Positions 1 through 11,374 of a stretch of 64,000 bases of DNA are shown here, in pieces. The notes under the pieces were generated by a model. It made no database searches. It saw only the letters and a list, made by a program, of their open reading frames with translations, and was not told the DNA's origin. Each line of letters opens with the position of its first letter. Position 1 is the first letter of the stretch. This DNA is from Stropharia rugosoannulata (lineage: Eukaryota; Basidiomycota; Agaricomycetes; Agaricales; Strophariaceae), in contig JANCIK010000004.1 of assembly GCA_028532985.1 (NCBI GenBank), positions 930,001-994,000 on the forward strand, given 5' to 3'. Made by a program: the position numbers and the translations under genes.

Positions 1-2320
1 GAGTCGGACGACTGGCCGCTGCTGCTCGCAGTCATACTGCGTTCCAGCCTTCCTCCAGCAACTACTGGTGCTGCGTCCGCAGCGCCCTCCCGCACGCGGC
101 TCCCCGTGCGGCTGTGGCTCCGGCTCCCGCTTGCGGCGCGGCTGAGTATCCCGGGACCCCCAAGGCGGCCGTACTCGCTCGGTGGGGTCTGAGACAGTCC
201 GAGTGCCTGCGCAACAGCACTCGAGTTCGTCCGCTGGCGCTGGCGCGGCATCGTCTCAGTGCGGCCCCTCGCCTCCTCGACCACACTGCTCAGCTCGCTG
301 TCGCGCTGGCGGTAAGCGATGTTCGCGCCGGACGATGTGGAAGAGTACGACGAGGATGCAATTGAGCCCTCCCTAGGCCGGCCGCCTACCACGCGCTCGC
401 GCTCACGGTCGCGCGACATAGAGCGCGATCTCGACCTCGAACGCTCCGACACCGACCCGAACTGCATGTGCCGCGTGGGTGCACCCTCTACGTCTGTGGA
501 GCGCTGCAGGATCGAAGCCGCCGCCGAGAGCGGGGCGGACGAGCCCGTCCGCTGATGCTGCCCGCCAGGAGTGGGCGTGGGCGTCGCCCCCGCGCGGCGC
601 GAGTTAAACTCGTCCTCTTCGTAATCTGTGGCGTCCGAATCCGCATACGCCAGGCCGCCGTACTCAGAGTCGGACTCGGAGTCGTGCAACGTAGGTGCAC
701 GACGTGCATTACTGCTGGGCGTCCGCCCTACACCGACACCGGGGCTCCGGCTGCCGTTGCGGCTTACACTCGCACTCGTGCTTGCACTTGCGGTCGAAGC
801 GGAGCGACCATGCGGGGGAACCGGAGGCAGCGCAGACGTCGGCGGGGGTTCTGGCTCGCCTGCGCCCGCTCCGCCCAGGCGCCCGCGAAGCTTCTCGAAG
901 AAGGGCAGACGGCCAGAGATGGGCGACGCGGTGGCTGAGCCAGGCGGGACGGCGGTGTTCAGCGCGGGTGTTAGTGTCGGCGTGGCTGATTTTGGTGGTG
1001 TCGGTGTGGTCATGCCGATGCCGGGGGACGGAGTCCTGGACTGCATCGGTTTAGCGCTGAGGCCGTTGTTGTAGTTGTTCTGTCTTGGGTCGACCTGAGG
1101 GATGGGTGAGATTGGGCCAGGCGAAGGTGAGCCAGAGTATCCTGAGCCGTCGGAGAGTGGTGGTGTTGATGCAGCTGTGTATAAGCATCAGTCAGTATGG
1201 TAGCTACATCATCATCCGCGGAGAAAGGAAGTGGTGTGTAGATAACTACCCAAATAGCAGTTGTTGCCAAGAACAAACAGAATGCGACCGTATCGTAGAG
1301 ATGAAAATGAGACTCACATCGCGAGACAGCATCGATATCTAGGAATTGCGGTGCATTTGGGCGGCGCGCATTCGAATAGCCATTCGGGTTCTGATTACCT
1401 CCGTAAGGCGGGTGAGGGGGTGTAACGAACATGGCTGCGCGGGCAGCAGCAGCAAAGCCCCTGCGACCGACACCAGCCATGCCAGCTTCGCCGCCGACCT
1501 TGGTATCGACGCCACGTTCAGCTGGTGGGACGAATGCCTCTGGGCCGGTGTTGGGCGGAGGACCGGAAGCAGGCGTGCGTGGATAAGCGGTTGGCGGCGC
1601 CTGCTGACTAGGCCCGGGGCGCAAGGAGGGCGGCGGCTGGGTGGGTGTATATTGGGGACGATTTTGAGATGTAAAGGAGGCGGCTGGGGATGCGACGCGG
1701 GGAGGCTGAGGAGGGGTAGAACCGATACGGGGAGGCTGGGGCTGCGGGTAAGACTGGGGAGGACGAGGAGGCTGGGGCGGTGTAGAACCGATGCGGGGGG
1801 GAGGCTGCTGGGCGGGGAAGGGGTATGCGCCGCCTGCGCTGGCGCTGGCACTGCGTATGGGTGCGGGGGGCGGAGGGCCGGCTGAGCTGGCGCTGAACGA
1901 GCCCAGGGGTCGGGCGGTGGCGGGGGACGGTGCATTTGAGCCTGAGCGGAGGCGGGCGGCGAACGGGGGCTGGGGGTCGTCGGATCCGCGGGCTAGAGGA
2001 CTGGAGCGGGGCTGGAAGGAGGACTGGGAGGGAGACTGGGTGGAGATCTGGAGGCGGGCACTGCTGGTAGAGCGGAGACGCTGGTGGGCGGTGTCTGGGG
2101 TGGTGACGCGGCCCTGGAGGCGGTCTGGGAGCAGGGCAGTGGCCTCTTGCGGAGTGATGGCGGGCTTGGGGAGGTCTGGGACGGGCGGGGGCGCTGTGCA
2201 GGTGTGCTCGCCGAGCTCAGCGAGGGGCACGGGCTGGTGACACGTCGAGCATTTGACGGAGGGGAGGAGCTGGGATATGCGGCCCTGGGGCGGGGCAGGA
2301 GAGAGGAGAGAGGAAAGCAT
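1..2320 (-). CDS. LIM-type, proline-rich protein (3' end outside window)
   Basis: The ATG at 2318-2320 opens a two-exon model: 2320-1318, a 143-nt intron (GTGAGT donor, CAG acceptor), then 1174 to the window edge, where the frame is still open. The N-terminus carries a zinc-binding-like cluster (Cys24, Cys27, His39, Cys41). About 250 residues rich in Pro, Ser and Gln follow, including a 13-residue Pro-rich unit repeated twice near residues 175-210. The second exon is Ser/Arg/Thr-rich with acidic patches. From memory, agaricomycete proteins with this N-terminus carry LIM zinc fingers at the C-terminus and are likened to paxillin-type cytoskeletal or polarity adaptors. Those LIM domains would lie beyond position 1 and are not visible, so the LIM call is inference. 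Codon use is strongly GC-rich. An alternative call is an uncharacterised low-complexity scaffold. Confidence 0.6.
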
Positions 2321-3725
2321 GGGGAGAGATGGACGACCAGCGTTTTAGGAGGTGGACATGGGTGATGATGGCAAAGAGGCTGCTCGGCTGTTTTCTTCGG
2401 CTCCCACTGCGTCCCAGTTCCCAAGTCGACAACCGTTCACATGACCATCCCTTCCCTTCCCTTCCTTTGTCTGCTGGGAAGTCGCTCGCTGCTGGGAAGC
2501 GTCCTTGAGGCGTCCTGCATGGCCCACTGCTGCACGGCTGGCGCTGAAGCGCTGATGGCTGGCTCGAAAGATCCAACAATAGATCGATGCAGATGCACGA
2601 TGATGTCAAGCTCGTAATAATTCATCACCCTCCTATGAATGACACTTTCTATCTGATCCACAACTTTAATCCAACCTTATCCACCCACCTACTGATACCG
2701 CCCTCTTGCTCATCCTCGCCCCGGCCTCTTTATCCCTCACTTCCACGCCCGGCCCCACCGTGTCTTTCTCCTCTTTACTTTCCATCCAGACCATGCGTTA
2801 GCCGACCCTGTCCACTCGTTATCAAATGCCGTCACCTTCCTTTATGCGCGCCTCCTTCCTTCCTCATGTCTGCTATAATCACATCCTTGTCAAAGACGTG
2901 TTCTGCTAGCACCTCAGCTCAGAGCATACTTCACACAGACCAAGGTTACAGGTAGCAGGCTACCTGCAGCCTGCAGCACAAGGCGTACCCTGCATATTGG
3001 CACACATACCTTGCACCCTCGCTCGATTCCCGACGCCCATCTGCGGCTCCCCATTCGCCTTTGCAGTGCGGGCGCCCGAAGGCCTTTGGCGGTACCGACA
3101 AAACGCGCCGCGCCACGCGAGTCCGGTGGCACTCCGCTCAATCTTGCTATCGACTCGGCTCCGGTAGTCCGCTTTGGTGGCACGCTTTTGTCCTTACTCG
3201 CTACCCGCCAAAAAATCTGTAGCTTCCACCGAAAAAGGAAGCTCACTGTGAATTGTACGAAAACAGCCAGAGAATGCGTGTATATCCGGGAGATCCTAGT
3301 CTCCCGCTACGGCATAGACCGGGGGAACAACAACAGAAACTTGAGAGTAAAAGAAGAGCTGGTAAGCTCTTGCCTCGTCTTTTCGTGCTCAATACCGCCC
3401 AGAATAATGCCTGATTATCAACAGTTCTGACAGTAGAATTTCTCTCGTACTCAGGCCGACATTACGTGAGTGCATATATGCGCCCAATTATTATTGCTGA
3501 CTTGCTTCTCGAGATAGGGTCTCCCTTCTGTACGTCTTGGCTCTCATAGTAAGTATACATGTATGCGCATATATGTGGTAAAAAATAATCAACGTACGCC
3601 GTCGTTCAACAGTCTGCTTGACTAAATATTAATAACATACCTCGAAAGCACAAAAGGCCGATGAATTTATACAGTGGGTACTACGTATTAGTATGACATC
3701 ACGTCTTAGAACACCGTTTCTATGA
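2321..3725. other. Intergenic, no gene seen
   Basis: This stretch is the upstream region of the LIM-type gene and the 3' flank of the kinase-like gene. Its open frames lack ATG-led coding character and splice support. I see no RNA gene or mobile element. Confidence 0.6.
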
Positions 3726-5363
3726 TCAAATCCCCGCCTCGTCGTCAGAACCATCATCCCCCTCCTTTTCCAGCCTGCGCGAATGCACGAAGCGCCATGG
3801 AAGATCACACTCCAGGCCGCGCGTGGCCTTCATCAGGAGCGCCTGCAGAACATACCCCACGGCACCTTCCTCGTCCTGCTCCCTCCGCGCCCGGAGGAAC
3901 GCACCGTCGGGTTCGTCGCGCCGCTGTAGCCGCGCAAGCCCAAAGTCGAGCATGTACACACTGTACGTCTGGCAGGATGGGAGAGGAGACACGACGCTTT
4001 GCGATGCGTGCGCCTTTGAAGAACTAAGAATCACGACTTCCCATGGTTCTCCGTCGAGGGTGCTTTGGACTGTTGCCGGTCCAGGGTACTTTCGCAGTAG
4101 GTGGGAAGGATGCGTGACGACCTCCCACGCCTCGTCATCCAGCGTGCTGGCGACAGCGTCACGGCAATCGTCGTTTGGGACGACGAGAATGTTGTCTAGG
4201 CGCACATCTGAGTTGAGCACCCCCGCGTTGCCAATGTCCTGCACGAGACGGACCGCTGCTCGTGCGATACTTGCCCACGTATCGGCGTTCGTATTGTTAT
4301 TAATGTTATCTGTAGATTTGCGCCCCCTCTTGCGGTGCACTGGAGCTGGTGTGCCCTGCCCGGCTGTAAAGTATGGGATCCGGGTGGGGAGCTCGCTCAG
4401 CGGGAAGGCGGGGTGGAGGTATTGCAGTAACATGCCTTGGACTGAGGCGGTGGTGCTGTTCTCGTCCTTAGAAATAGCGCTCTGGTCATTGGAGCTGACA
4501 CTGCGTACGCGCACGGTTCCATATAGTGCGGGCACACACGCGCCCTGCAAAGCACGTAGCGCGTTGTACACGCTGAGCTCCTGCCTGTATAGCCTCTGCG
4601 CCCATTTTTCTAGATACGCCTCGCGGTGGCCCTCAGACCACTCTGCGTTCGGGACCCTCTTGCGCTTGTGGTGATCTACGTGTTGCGCGCTTGTCTTCTC
4701 CGATTCCTCTCCGTCGTCTCCGTCGTCTCCTTTGTTATCTTCGCCGCCACTTTCGGAGTCACCCGAAGACTCGCTATGTGAGTCTGTCTCGTCTTCTTTA
4801 CTACCCGTCCAAGTCCATGAATCCTCTCCGTCCTCGCCCTCCGCGCAGGGGAGGCTCACAACAGGCCGGCTGTCCTCCGGCAGCGCGTTAAAATCCGCGA
4901 GGAGTCGCTCAGTGTCAGGTGTCCACGGCGCTGCAGCGTAGTCTGCGCGCAGGTGTGTGGCGAAGCGGCGATCTAGCAGCTTGAGGACGAGTTGCTTGGG
5001 CGGGTGGGATCGGGGTGGTGCTGAGGGCGTTTTGATATTGTGCCCGGGGGGACGCCGTAACCCAGGCCTGCTGGGCGGGTAGACGCTGGAGCGTGGCCCG
5101 GGAGGAGGAGGAGTGGAGACGCGCTCGACGAGGAGCACGCAGGAAAAGGTGTTTGCGAGCGTGCGGACGACGCGTACTGTGAGTGGCACCGATTTCTCTC
5201 TATCCACGCTCCGATTTGATGCGTCCCGTCCACTTGCACCGGCGGTACTATGCGCCAGAGGGATGCAGTCGAGCTGGATCAGCGCACCATCGGGGTACGC
5301 GTAGTGCTCTGGGGCCGGGGTGGCGATGGGCATGGGTGAGTGCGCGCCATGTGGTGAGGTCAT
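3726..5363 (-). CDS. Degenerate protein kinase-like protein, single exon
   Basis: An uninterrupted frame of 545 codons from the ATG at 5361-5363 to a TGA at 3726. The C-terminal half looks like a protein kinase fold. A catalytic-loop equivalent reads NSDVRLDNIL around residue 390, with the usual His-Arg-Asp replaced but the catalytic Asp and metal-binding Asn kept. A clean DFG appears near residue 470. A Lys-rich segment near residue 125 (VLKLLDRRF) may supply the beta3 lysine. Between the N-lobe and the catalytic loop lies an acidic Asp/Glu/Ser-rich insert, around residues 185-230. A unit containing E-x-WEVV occurs twice in an insertion between the catalytic loop and DFG. Basidiomycetes have many such lineage-expanded kinase-like proteins of unknown substrate, and catalytic activity cannot be assumed. 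It is very GC-rich like both neighbours. Confidence 0.7.
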   Translation of the reverse strand: MTSPHGAHSPMPIATPAPEHYAYPDGALIQLDCIPLAHSTAGASGRDASNRSVDREKSVPLTVRVVRTLANTFSCVLLVERVSTPPPPGPRSSVYPPSRPGLRRPPGHNIKTPSAPPRSHPPKQLVLKLLDRRFATHLRADYAAAPWTPDTERLLADFNALPEDSRPVVSLPCAEGEDGEDSWTWTGSKEDETDSHSESSGDSESGGEDNKGDDGDDGEESEKTSAQHVDHHKRKRVPNAEWSEGHREAYLEKWAQRLYRQELSVYNALRALQGACVPALYGTVRVRSVSSNDQSAISKDENSTTASVQGMLLQYLHPAFPLSELPTRIPYFTAGQGTPAPVHRKRGRKSTDNINNNTNADTWASIARAAVRLVQDIGNAGVLNSDVRLDNILVVPNDDCRDAVASTLDDEAWEVVTHPSHLLRKYPGPATVQSTLDGEPWEVVILSSSKAHASQSVVSPLPSCQTYSVYMLDFGLARLQRRDEPDGAFLRARREQDEEGAVGYVLQALLMKATRGLECDLPWRFVHSRRLEKEGDDGSDDEAGI

Positions 5364-6479
5364 TCAGCCAGCCAGATAGGAGAGAGGTGTTAGTGCTCAG
5401 GAAGATGAATAGGTGTCGGTTGTTTGGAGGCATCAGCTATTAATACTGCTGGTTGCCTTGTGGCCTGCGCGTGGCCTGGTGCTGGGCCCCGGCACAGCAA
5501 AGCACAGAATCCGCGGTGGACCGAAAAGAGAGATAGTGTTGAGCTGCTGGTTTGCTTATATATCTAGGACAGTGAGTGTACCTTAGGTTGTACCTAGATG
5601 GATCTACTATGTAAGTAACTGTTACCGCGAAATTAACGAGTTGGGGGTCGGGAAGGCGCAAGATCACTATCTAAGAAACTGATATTGCTCTAGTGTAGGC
5701 TATATACTCTGTACTTTGCCTTTTAGTCTCCACAGTAGCCCCTCAACAAGTACGCATCAAATGATCAGACATATTCCCAAAAAGGATTGTGCCTTACCTA
5801 AAATGGATATGGTGATCACTGCATCTCGACTAGAGAGTTCCACAAAATGAGTACACGCTTTTATGTAAATACCTACTTCATTTGAATTTATTCGCTCTCC
5901 GATCTTTTCCTCGTTCTGATAGGATTAGATAAATCCTTTCCGCTAGACTATAGAGTGGCCTACTTGCAGAGTAGTAATCGCTTTACTCTAAGCGTACTTT
6001 TAAGTGCTAGGCTACAAGCATCCTACTTTCAAATATGGTTTTTCTGATACCTATAGACAAAATTAACGCATATTGCAAGTCTTTGCTTCAGCCTCTGACT
6101 TGAGTTTGGTTAACATGTTCCATTTGTGTTCCATTTTTGTTTGAGTGGCATGTATATACTAACGCAGTATGGATTCAAGTCTTCCTCGTAGCAACGCTAA
6201 AATAGGCTCTTGATCTACGTAGACTCTGAGCTATGTCTTGTTTCAGTCTGACTACAAACTGTAAAACCTGTAGGGATTCTCTTGAACGAGTGGGAAGGCG
6301 CAGAAGACCAAATCGGGAAGTGCGTCATTCACCACACTCAAGCTTCCCACGCCTTTTGTCCTCGTCCACCACGACCTTGTCGACGTCGCCGGCAGCGGCG
6401 CTCCCTTCCGTCCTTCTCGCAGCTCTGGATACCTTGTACATTAGACTTTAACGATCTAACGACTAACGAAGTCCGTATC
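5364..6479. other. Divergent intergenic region
   Basis: This 1.1-kb AT-richer spacer separates the kinase-like gene (-) from the membrane-protein gene (+), so it should hold both promoters. No coding frame with an ATG and splice support was found. The last 200 bp contains an in-frame upstream extension (from 6282) of the next gene, treated here as 5' UTR. Confidence 0.5.
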
Positions 6480-8336
6480 ATGTTCTCAGAGACGCCTAAT
6501 CTTGATGCGCCCCCTCCGCATTCCCAGCTGCGCCCGCGCCCCTGGTCGCCCCAGTCGAATGCACCATCGTCCAGCAGCGTCGCCTTCCGGCAGCTGCAGG
6601 CTGTACATATGTATAGCAATGGTGCGCAGAACTGGTCCATGCAGCAACGGCGCAACGCCTCGGATCCCTCTGTCGAAGCGCTTGATCTTGCCGACTATCA
6701 GCGCACGCTCCGTACGCGGCCCACGGGCGACGCATATCCACCCTTTCCATCTGCATCTGCATCGCTGCCGCACCAGTCATCGCTGTCTTTTCCAGCGCTC
6801 GTGCCCGAGGAAAGCACGGACAGCGTGCCTTCCCTTGTCTCGCGCGGCCCGACCGTCTCGTCGCATGCCACGCTCTCCTCCGTGCCGCCGACGTCTCCTG
6901 GACGGAGGAGCCGAGGATTTGCCATGAGCCCTCCGCTACAGCCCTCCTCGCTTGGTCCATCTCGCAGCAGCCCATACATCGTCGATCACGCCGAATACGC
7001 CAGGGACGACGAGCAGGACATCGACGTCTCGCGCTTCCCGAGGTGGTCTCAGGCGTGGTACGACAAGGGGCGCGCTACGACCAGCAGGGATGGCATGGAC
7101 TTGGATGACGGAAAGGACATCTACGCCTCGCTGCCCCCTCCCCCGCAGTCTATCTTCGACCCTACTTATGTTCCCCACATGCCACCCGCGCCCGGACAGT
7201 CGACGCGAGACGTGCTGCCCTGGAGCCGCGATCCGCCTATGTATTTGCCAGCCGTGGATCCATTGACCAAGGAGGAGCGGATGCACATGCTCGAGAAGGA
7301 GTTTGCAGGGAATCGCCACGATCGCGATGACACGCACGCTGGCACTAGAGTGGGGAGTGTCGACGCACATGGGAGATTGGTGACCACAGGACCACGGCGT
7401 CGCGTCGCAGTCAAGATCATGCAGGTCGTACTATCAGCCGCGGCTTGTGTACCAGGGATATACGCTGCAGTGGTACGAGTGCATATAGCGATAGTATGAT
7501 GCGTGCTGACTATTTTTCATCTTTCTAGGCGATCAAACCCGCGCATATACCACCTCCAGCGGGGAAGCCGCCGACTATTGCGCTGTACATCGTCTCCGCG
7601 ATAACTCTCCTCCTCCTGCTATATGCAAACGTAGTACGGCGGTGTTGCGTGCGCGACAAAGCGTCTAAGCAGGGCCACCCAATGGCGGGCGCTGGAATGA
7701 TGGTACTTCCGCTCAACGCTGGGGGGAAGAAGAAGAAAGCGAAGCGCGGGAAGGGCATACCTGGGCAGGACTTGCAAGTAAACCTTATCGTCGACCCCGC
7801 CGCGTTCCGCCCCCCGGACGACGACCTTTCAGAGTCTGGGACTGACCCGGAAGAACAGATGCCTGGTGGCTATGCTTCAGCCCATGGGCACGGTCGCGAA
7901 CGTATGAAGAGGAACAGGAGGAGAAGGAGGCAGGGCCTAGCAGAGGGCCTGGCAATAGAAGCCAAATGGCGCGCAGCACGCTCATGGGTGAGGCGCGTGT
8001 GTGTTGCGAACGGCATCGGCGTCGCTGTCTGGGGCGCACTCTTTGTATGGGCCATAGTAGTCGGGAACGGGGGGAAGTGCCCAATTGGTGGGTTTGGCGG
8101 ATGGTGAGCGCTTTCTCTACCTTTTCGGCAGGTTCAAAGTTTTGGGTATTAACCCACTTGCGGTTTTGGCTGTTGGTCGTATTGTGAACTGACGCATATT
8201 GACTTTTTTCAGGTGCAACGCATACAACGTGTCTCTCGCTTCGGCGTGTCTTCTTGCGGTGCTCTTCGTATTCGGAGTGATTTTCGGAGTACAGGACTTA
8301 CACGCAAGCAAGGAGTCGCCACGGACTAGGGGCTAG
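6480..8336 (+). CDS. Uncharacterised membrane protein with four C-terminal TM segments
   Basis: Three exons (6480-7472, 7529-8103, 8213-8336) joined by 56- and 109-nt GT-AG introns in consistent phase encode 563 residues. The first 300 are hydrophilic, Ser/Pro-rich and probably disordered. Hydrophobic segments lie at about 309-331, 346-368, 488-507 and 531-550. A basic linker (RRRRRQ-type runs, KKKK) sits between TM2 and TM3, and a Cys/Gly/Trp motif between TM3 and TM4. No signal peptide is present, so the long N-terminus is probably cytosolic. I chose the ATG at 6480 because the protein starts cleanly there; the upstream in-frame stretch is low-complexity and not protein-like. I do not recognise the family. 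A basidiomycete-specific membrane protein is the best description. Confidence 0.75.
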
Positions 8337-9944
8337 AAATTTGTTGGTCGGTCATCCACTGTGTTTTCGACCTTGTCCTACCTTGCCACGCAGGAGCTCG
8401 TGCAGCCCGTCATGTCTGACTAATTCGATGGACTCGATGCTTGCTGGCCTAAATTGAAGGCACTCCTCAATGCACCAACTTCACGCGTACATTATGTGGA
8501 GGACAGTCATGACCCGCGTTCCACCTTTTTACCTCGCAGCAAACCCTGCCGACAATCCTCACTCGCGATATCACTGACACGCTCTCCTATTAACCTCCTA
8601 CCTTGATTCTTGCTGTGAACGCAGCATTCCATTCCTTTATATGTATATGTAAGTGTATCTTTGTAACCTGACATTTTATTGGGTGTTGTATCACGATGCC
8701 TTTTGTATCTCTCTTCTACTCCATCTTTCTCTGAACTTTTGTTTGTTATTTTTATGTAACAGTGTATTCCTGTAACGACAGTAACGACCTTCTAACGACG
8801 ACTCTTGTTGACTGCTCTGCTGTTCGATTTTTGTATTTCTTGCTACCTTTCAATCGGAACGAAGATGCAGTACAGGCACTGTATTTCAACATGTGCGTCT
8901 TACGCTCTGATCCGAAGGAAAACGAAGGAACTTTTGTAGCACCCTCTGAAGACTTTCCATATAGGGAATATTACCTACCTAATGCGGATGTATGCTCGTT
9001 GCAGTTCCTTGTTAAGCTTGGCATGATGTAAATTGAGAATGAGTAGCCAGTGAATGAAACCTGCTCACAGTTAACTCACAGCTAGATTTTATACATAGTC
9101 ACCACGGCTGCACGTTAGGAGCAACTGGCTAAGATACAGTCAGCTCAGTAGGCTTTACGATGCATCTAAAGAACGAGCTTACCTCCTTGTAGCTCGACCG
9201 AGCAATTGGTATTACTGACTCCCCTGATTCTTTAAGCTCGTCTATGGACCATCGAGAAGACCTAGGAAATCAGTAAACTTTTCGTCCTTGTTGATTTCTA
9301 TAACAGAGTGCGTTTGTCGTCACATAGCCGGTCAATGGTTTGGTCCTGACTTCAAGTGGTAGTCTATTAGGAGTCTATTATCTGTGGTGTAGAGAGATTG
9401 GATAGCGAGATAAATGGGCACTGCCTGCGCTTTGTTATTGATTTGAAGAGATCGACAAGCCCAGTTTTTTGCTCACCTACACTTACGCCGCGATATGCTG
9501 CAACTGATGTAAATAAGCGCTGAATCAACCTCAACCCGACATCAAAGGAGTCTTTAACTTCGGTTCTGATTGTATCAGGCTTTATCGCTGGATTCCAGTA
9601 GTTTTGATTACTTACATGCAAACAAGTAGGCCGTTAATTTCATCCATTTCTCTTTCACACATAAATCTTTGATACAATTCATGTGTCAGCGTCAGAGTGG
9701 ATATCTTATCGCGCTGCTTTCTAGTTACTTCTTTTACCCTATCCTTCTCTTATCTGATTTGTTGTTTTTATATAACTGGTATATTCTTCCAAAGCTTCTT
9801 GTAAAGCTTGACATAATTGGAGAAGTAAATGATATAGAACATTGTGACATGCCATTGTTTGGTTTAGAGAGTCATAGGTGTCACTATTGGAATCACATAG
9901 TTAGAACTGATACTTCGCGCTGCCCAATGAGAGGAATTACCCAA
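8337..9944. other. Gene-poor AT-rich region with an F-box gene remnant
   Basis: No intact gene is supported. A short decayed F-box-gene fragment lies at about 9178-9270 (separate entry). The other open frames (8762-9031 +, 9367-9621 -, 9669-9956 +) show no domain, no credible splice structure and AT-rich non-coding composition. Confidence 0.55.
9178..9270 (-). pseudogene. Remnant of an F-box/LRR gene exon end
   Basis: Reading the minus strand, this segment aligns base for base with the end of exon 2 of the neighbouring F-box gene. Both have an Asp-Glu/Leu-Lys-rich stretch, then an I-A-(W/R)-S-S-Y motif followed immediately by a GTAAG donor. The intact gene has AIAWSSYGM before its donor; here the equivalent is PIARSSYKE. 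The rest of the gene cannot be traced on either side, so this is most simply a truncated third copy. Confidence 0.5.
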
Positions 9945-11374
9945 TCAGATTCCTGACCACCACTGCGAGACACGATCGAATGGCTAGAAAAATCCTGGTC
10001 AAACAAGTTTATAATAATACGGCGCCGAGGATTGAACTTACCATGCCATAACTCGACCAAGCGATTGCTGTCACCGATAAACCATCCTTCTCAAGGTCTC
10101 GCACGCCAGGAGCTCTCCTCACGGCTTGAATAAACAGGTCTGGGTCCTCGCGGTCTTTGACGAAGTACCCCACTCCAATCGTGATTGCCTTTAGTTGTGG
10201 CAACACAGCCCTGAATTGCTTGACAAAGGTCACCCAATCATACTGCTCGAGGGCCATGACAGAAAGTCCAGCGTCCTCGCCAAACGTGCGGCAGATAAAT
10301 CGGACATGCTCGAGCAGTGGTGAACTTGCTGCGAGCTTTCCTAGCACAATCCAGAGTGTCTGTAGTTGTGAAGAGACAGAGACGTCTACATCTAGGTTAT
10401 ACGGCCCTGTTTCTAGGCTCCGCAGAGAAGGAAGATGTGAGAGTTCCAATGCGTCCGACTCGTAGAGCTGCAGAGCACCTACGGGACTAGTCATGTTTTA
10501 TTCACGGATAAGAATGAACTGACCTACCGAGATCAGGATAGGGATCCGAAATCTTGAAAGAAAGGCGCTGGATGGACGGGCCGACCACCTTCAGAAATCG
10601 GGAGATAAACGGGATGTACGGGTCGAGGTCCCCCAACGATCTGTCTGCCAGCCGCAGTGTAAACGCATCGACAGTTACGCGTACATTTGATCTCGCTGGG
10701 TCCCACACATCTTTGAAGTGCAAGAGAGCTGTACTGTCTATCACCTTCAGGTGAACGGCCTTGCTGAAGTCTGCAGCATATGGAGCTAAATCAGGCAGCT
10801 CATCGTCATTACTCCCGATATCTGTGAGCGAAAGCGCCTGTATGGAGCGCGGTAACCGGCTGAATATCTCGACCAGGTCTGGGCGTGACGCAGTCATGAG
10901 CATTACATAGTTCAGTTGTAGCTCTTCCAGCTCCAGATGGAAGAACAGATCGCGGATGGGCTGCGGAATGAGGAGCCACGACATCTCGGAGAGGCGGAGA
11001 GTTTTCAGGTTGTGCAGATTGGTTGCAATGCGAGCGGTATCGCCATATTTCTGGCGGGAGACGCGAGGAAACATATCTCGGAGGTGCAGAGATTTGATGA
11101 TGTACCCAAAGCTCGTCCATGGAACGTCGAAGAGGCTTAAGAAGGTAGCAAACTGCTTATCATCATTGAATTCCACGGCCGGCGCGAAAAGATGGATACG
11201 GCTCCTTGTCAGCGTCAGCTTGGAAGCCAGACCCAAAGCTAGCAGAGCGCGTTTGTCGTCATGCAGGTAGTCGATGATCCGATCCACGAGTTCAGGAGGG
11301 AGTCTTGGTGAAGAAGCATGTTCGCTAGGCAGAAGGCTTGAAAAGAGTCTTGTGACTGAAGCTACGCTGAGCAT
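9945..11374 (-). CDS. F-box protein with leucine-rich C-terminus
   Basis: Three exons (11374-10528, 10478-10042, 9983-9945) separated by 49- and 58-nt introns give 440 residues. An F-box-like segment lies at about residues 23-65 (LPPELVDRIIDYLHDD followed by the usual second and third helices). The rest is a run of irregular leucine-rich elements (for example LKTLRLSEM, IQALSLTDI, LKAITIGVG), typical of agaricomycete F-box/LRR proteins. These are presumed SCF ubiquitin-ligase substrate adaptors; no substrate can be inferred. The last exon codes for only about 12 residues. It is paired with a divergent paralogue at 14149-15603 that has the same two intron positions. The final intron acceptor could also be 14-20 nt further along without changing the frame. 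Confidence 0.8.

Noticed and set aside
1142..1317. Alternative CTCAG acceptor at 1142-1143 for the LIM-type gene intron
   Set aside because: Joining there creates an immediate TGA stop; the CAG at 1175 keeps the frame through to the window edge.
3011..3430. Plus-strand frame of 139 codons after the kinase-like gene
   Set aside because: No ATG-led domain structure or intron signals; GC-rich chance frame.
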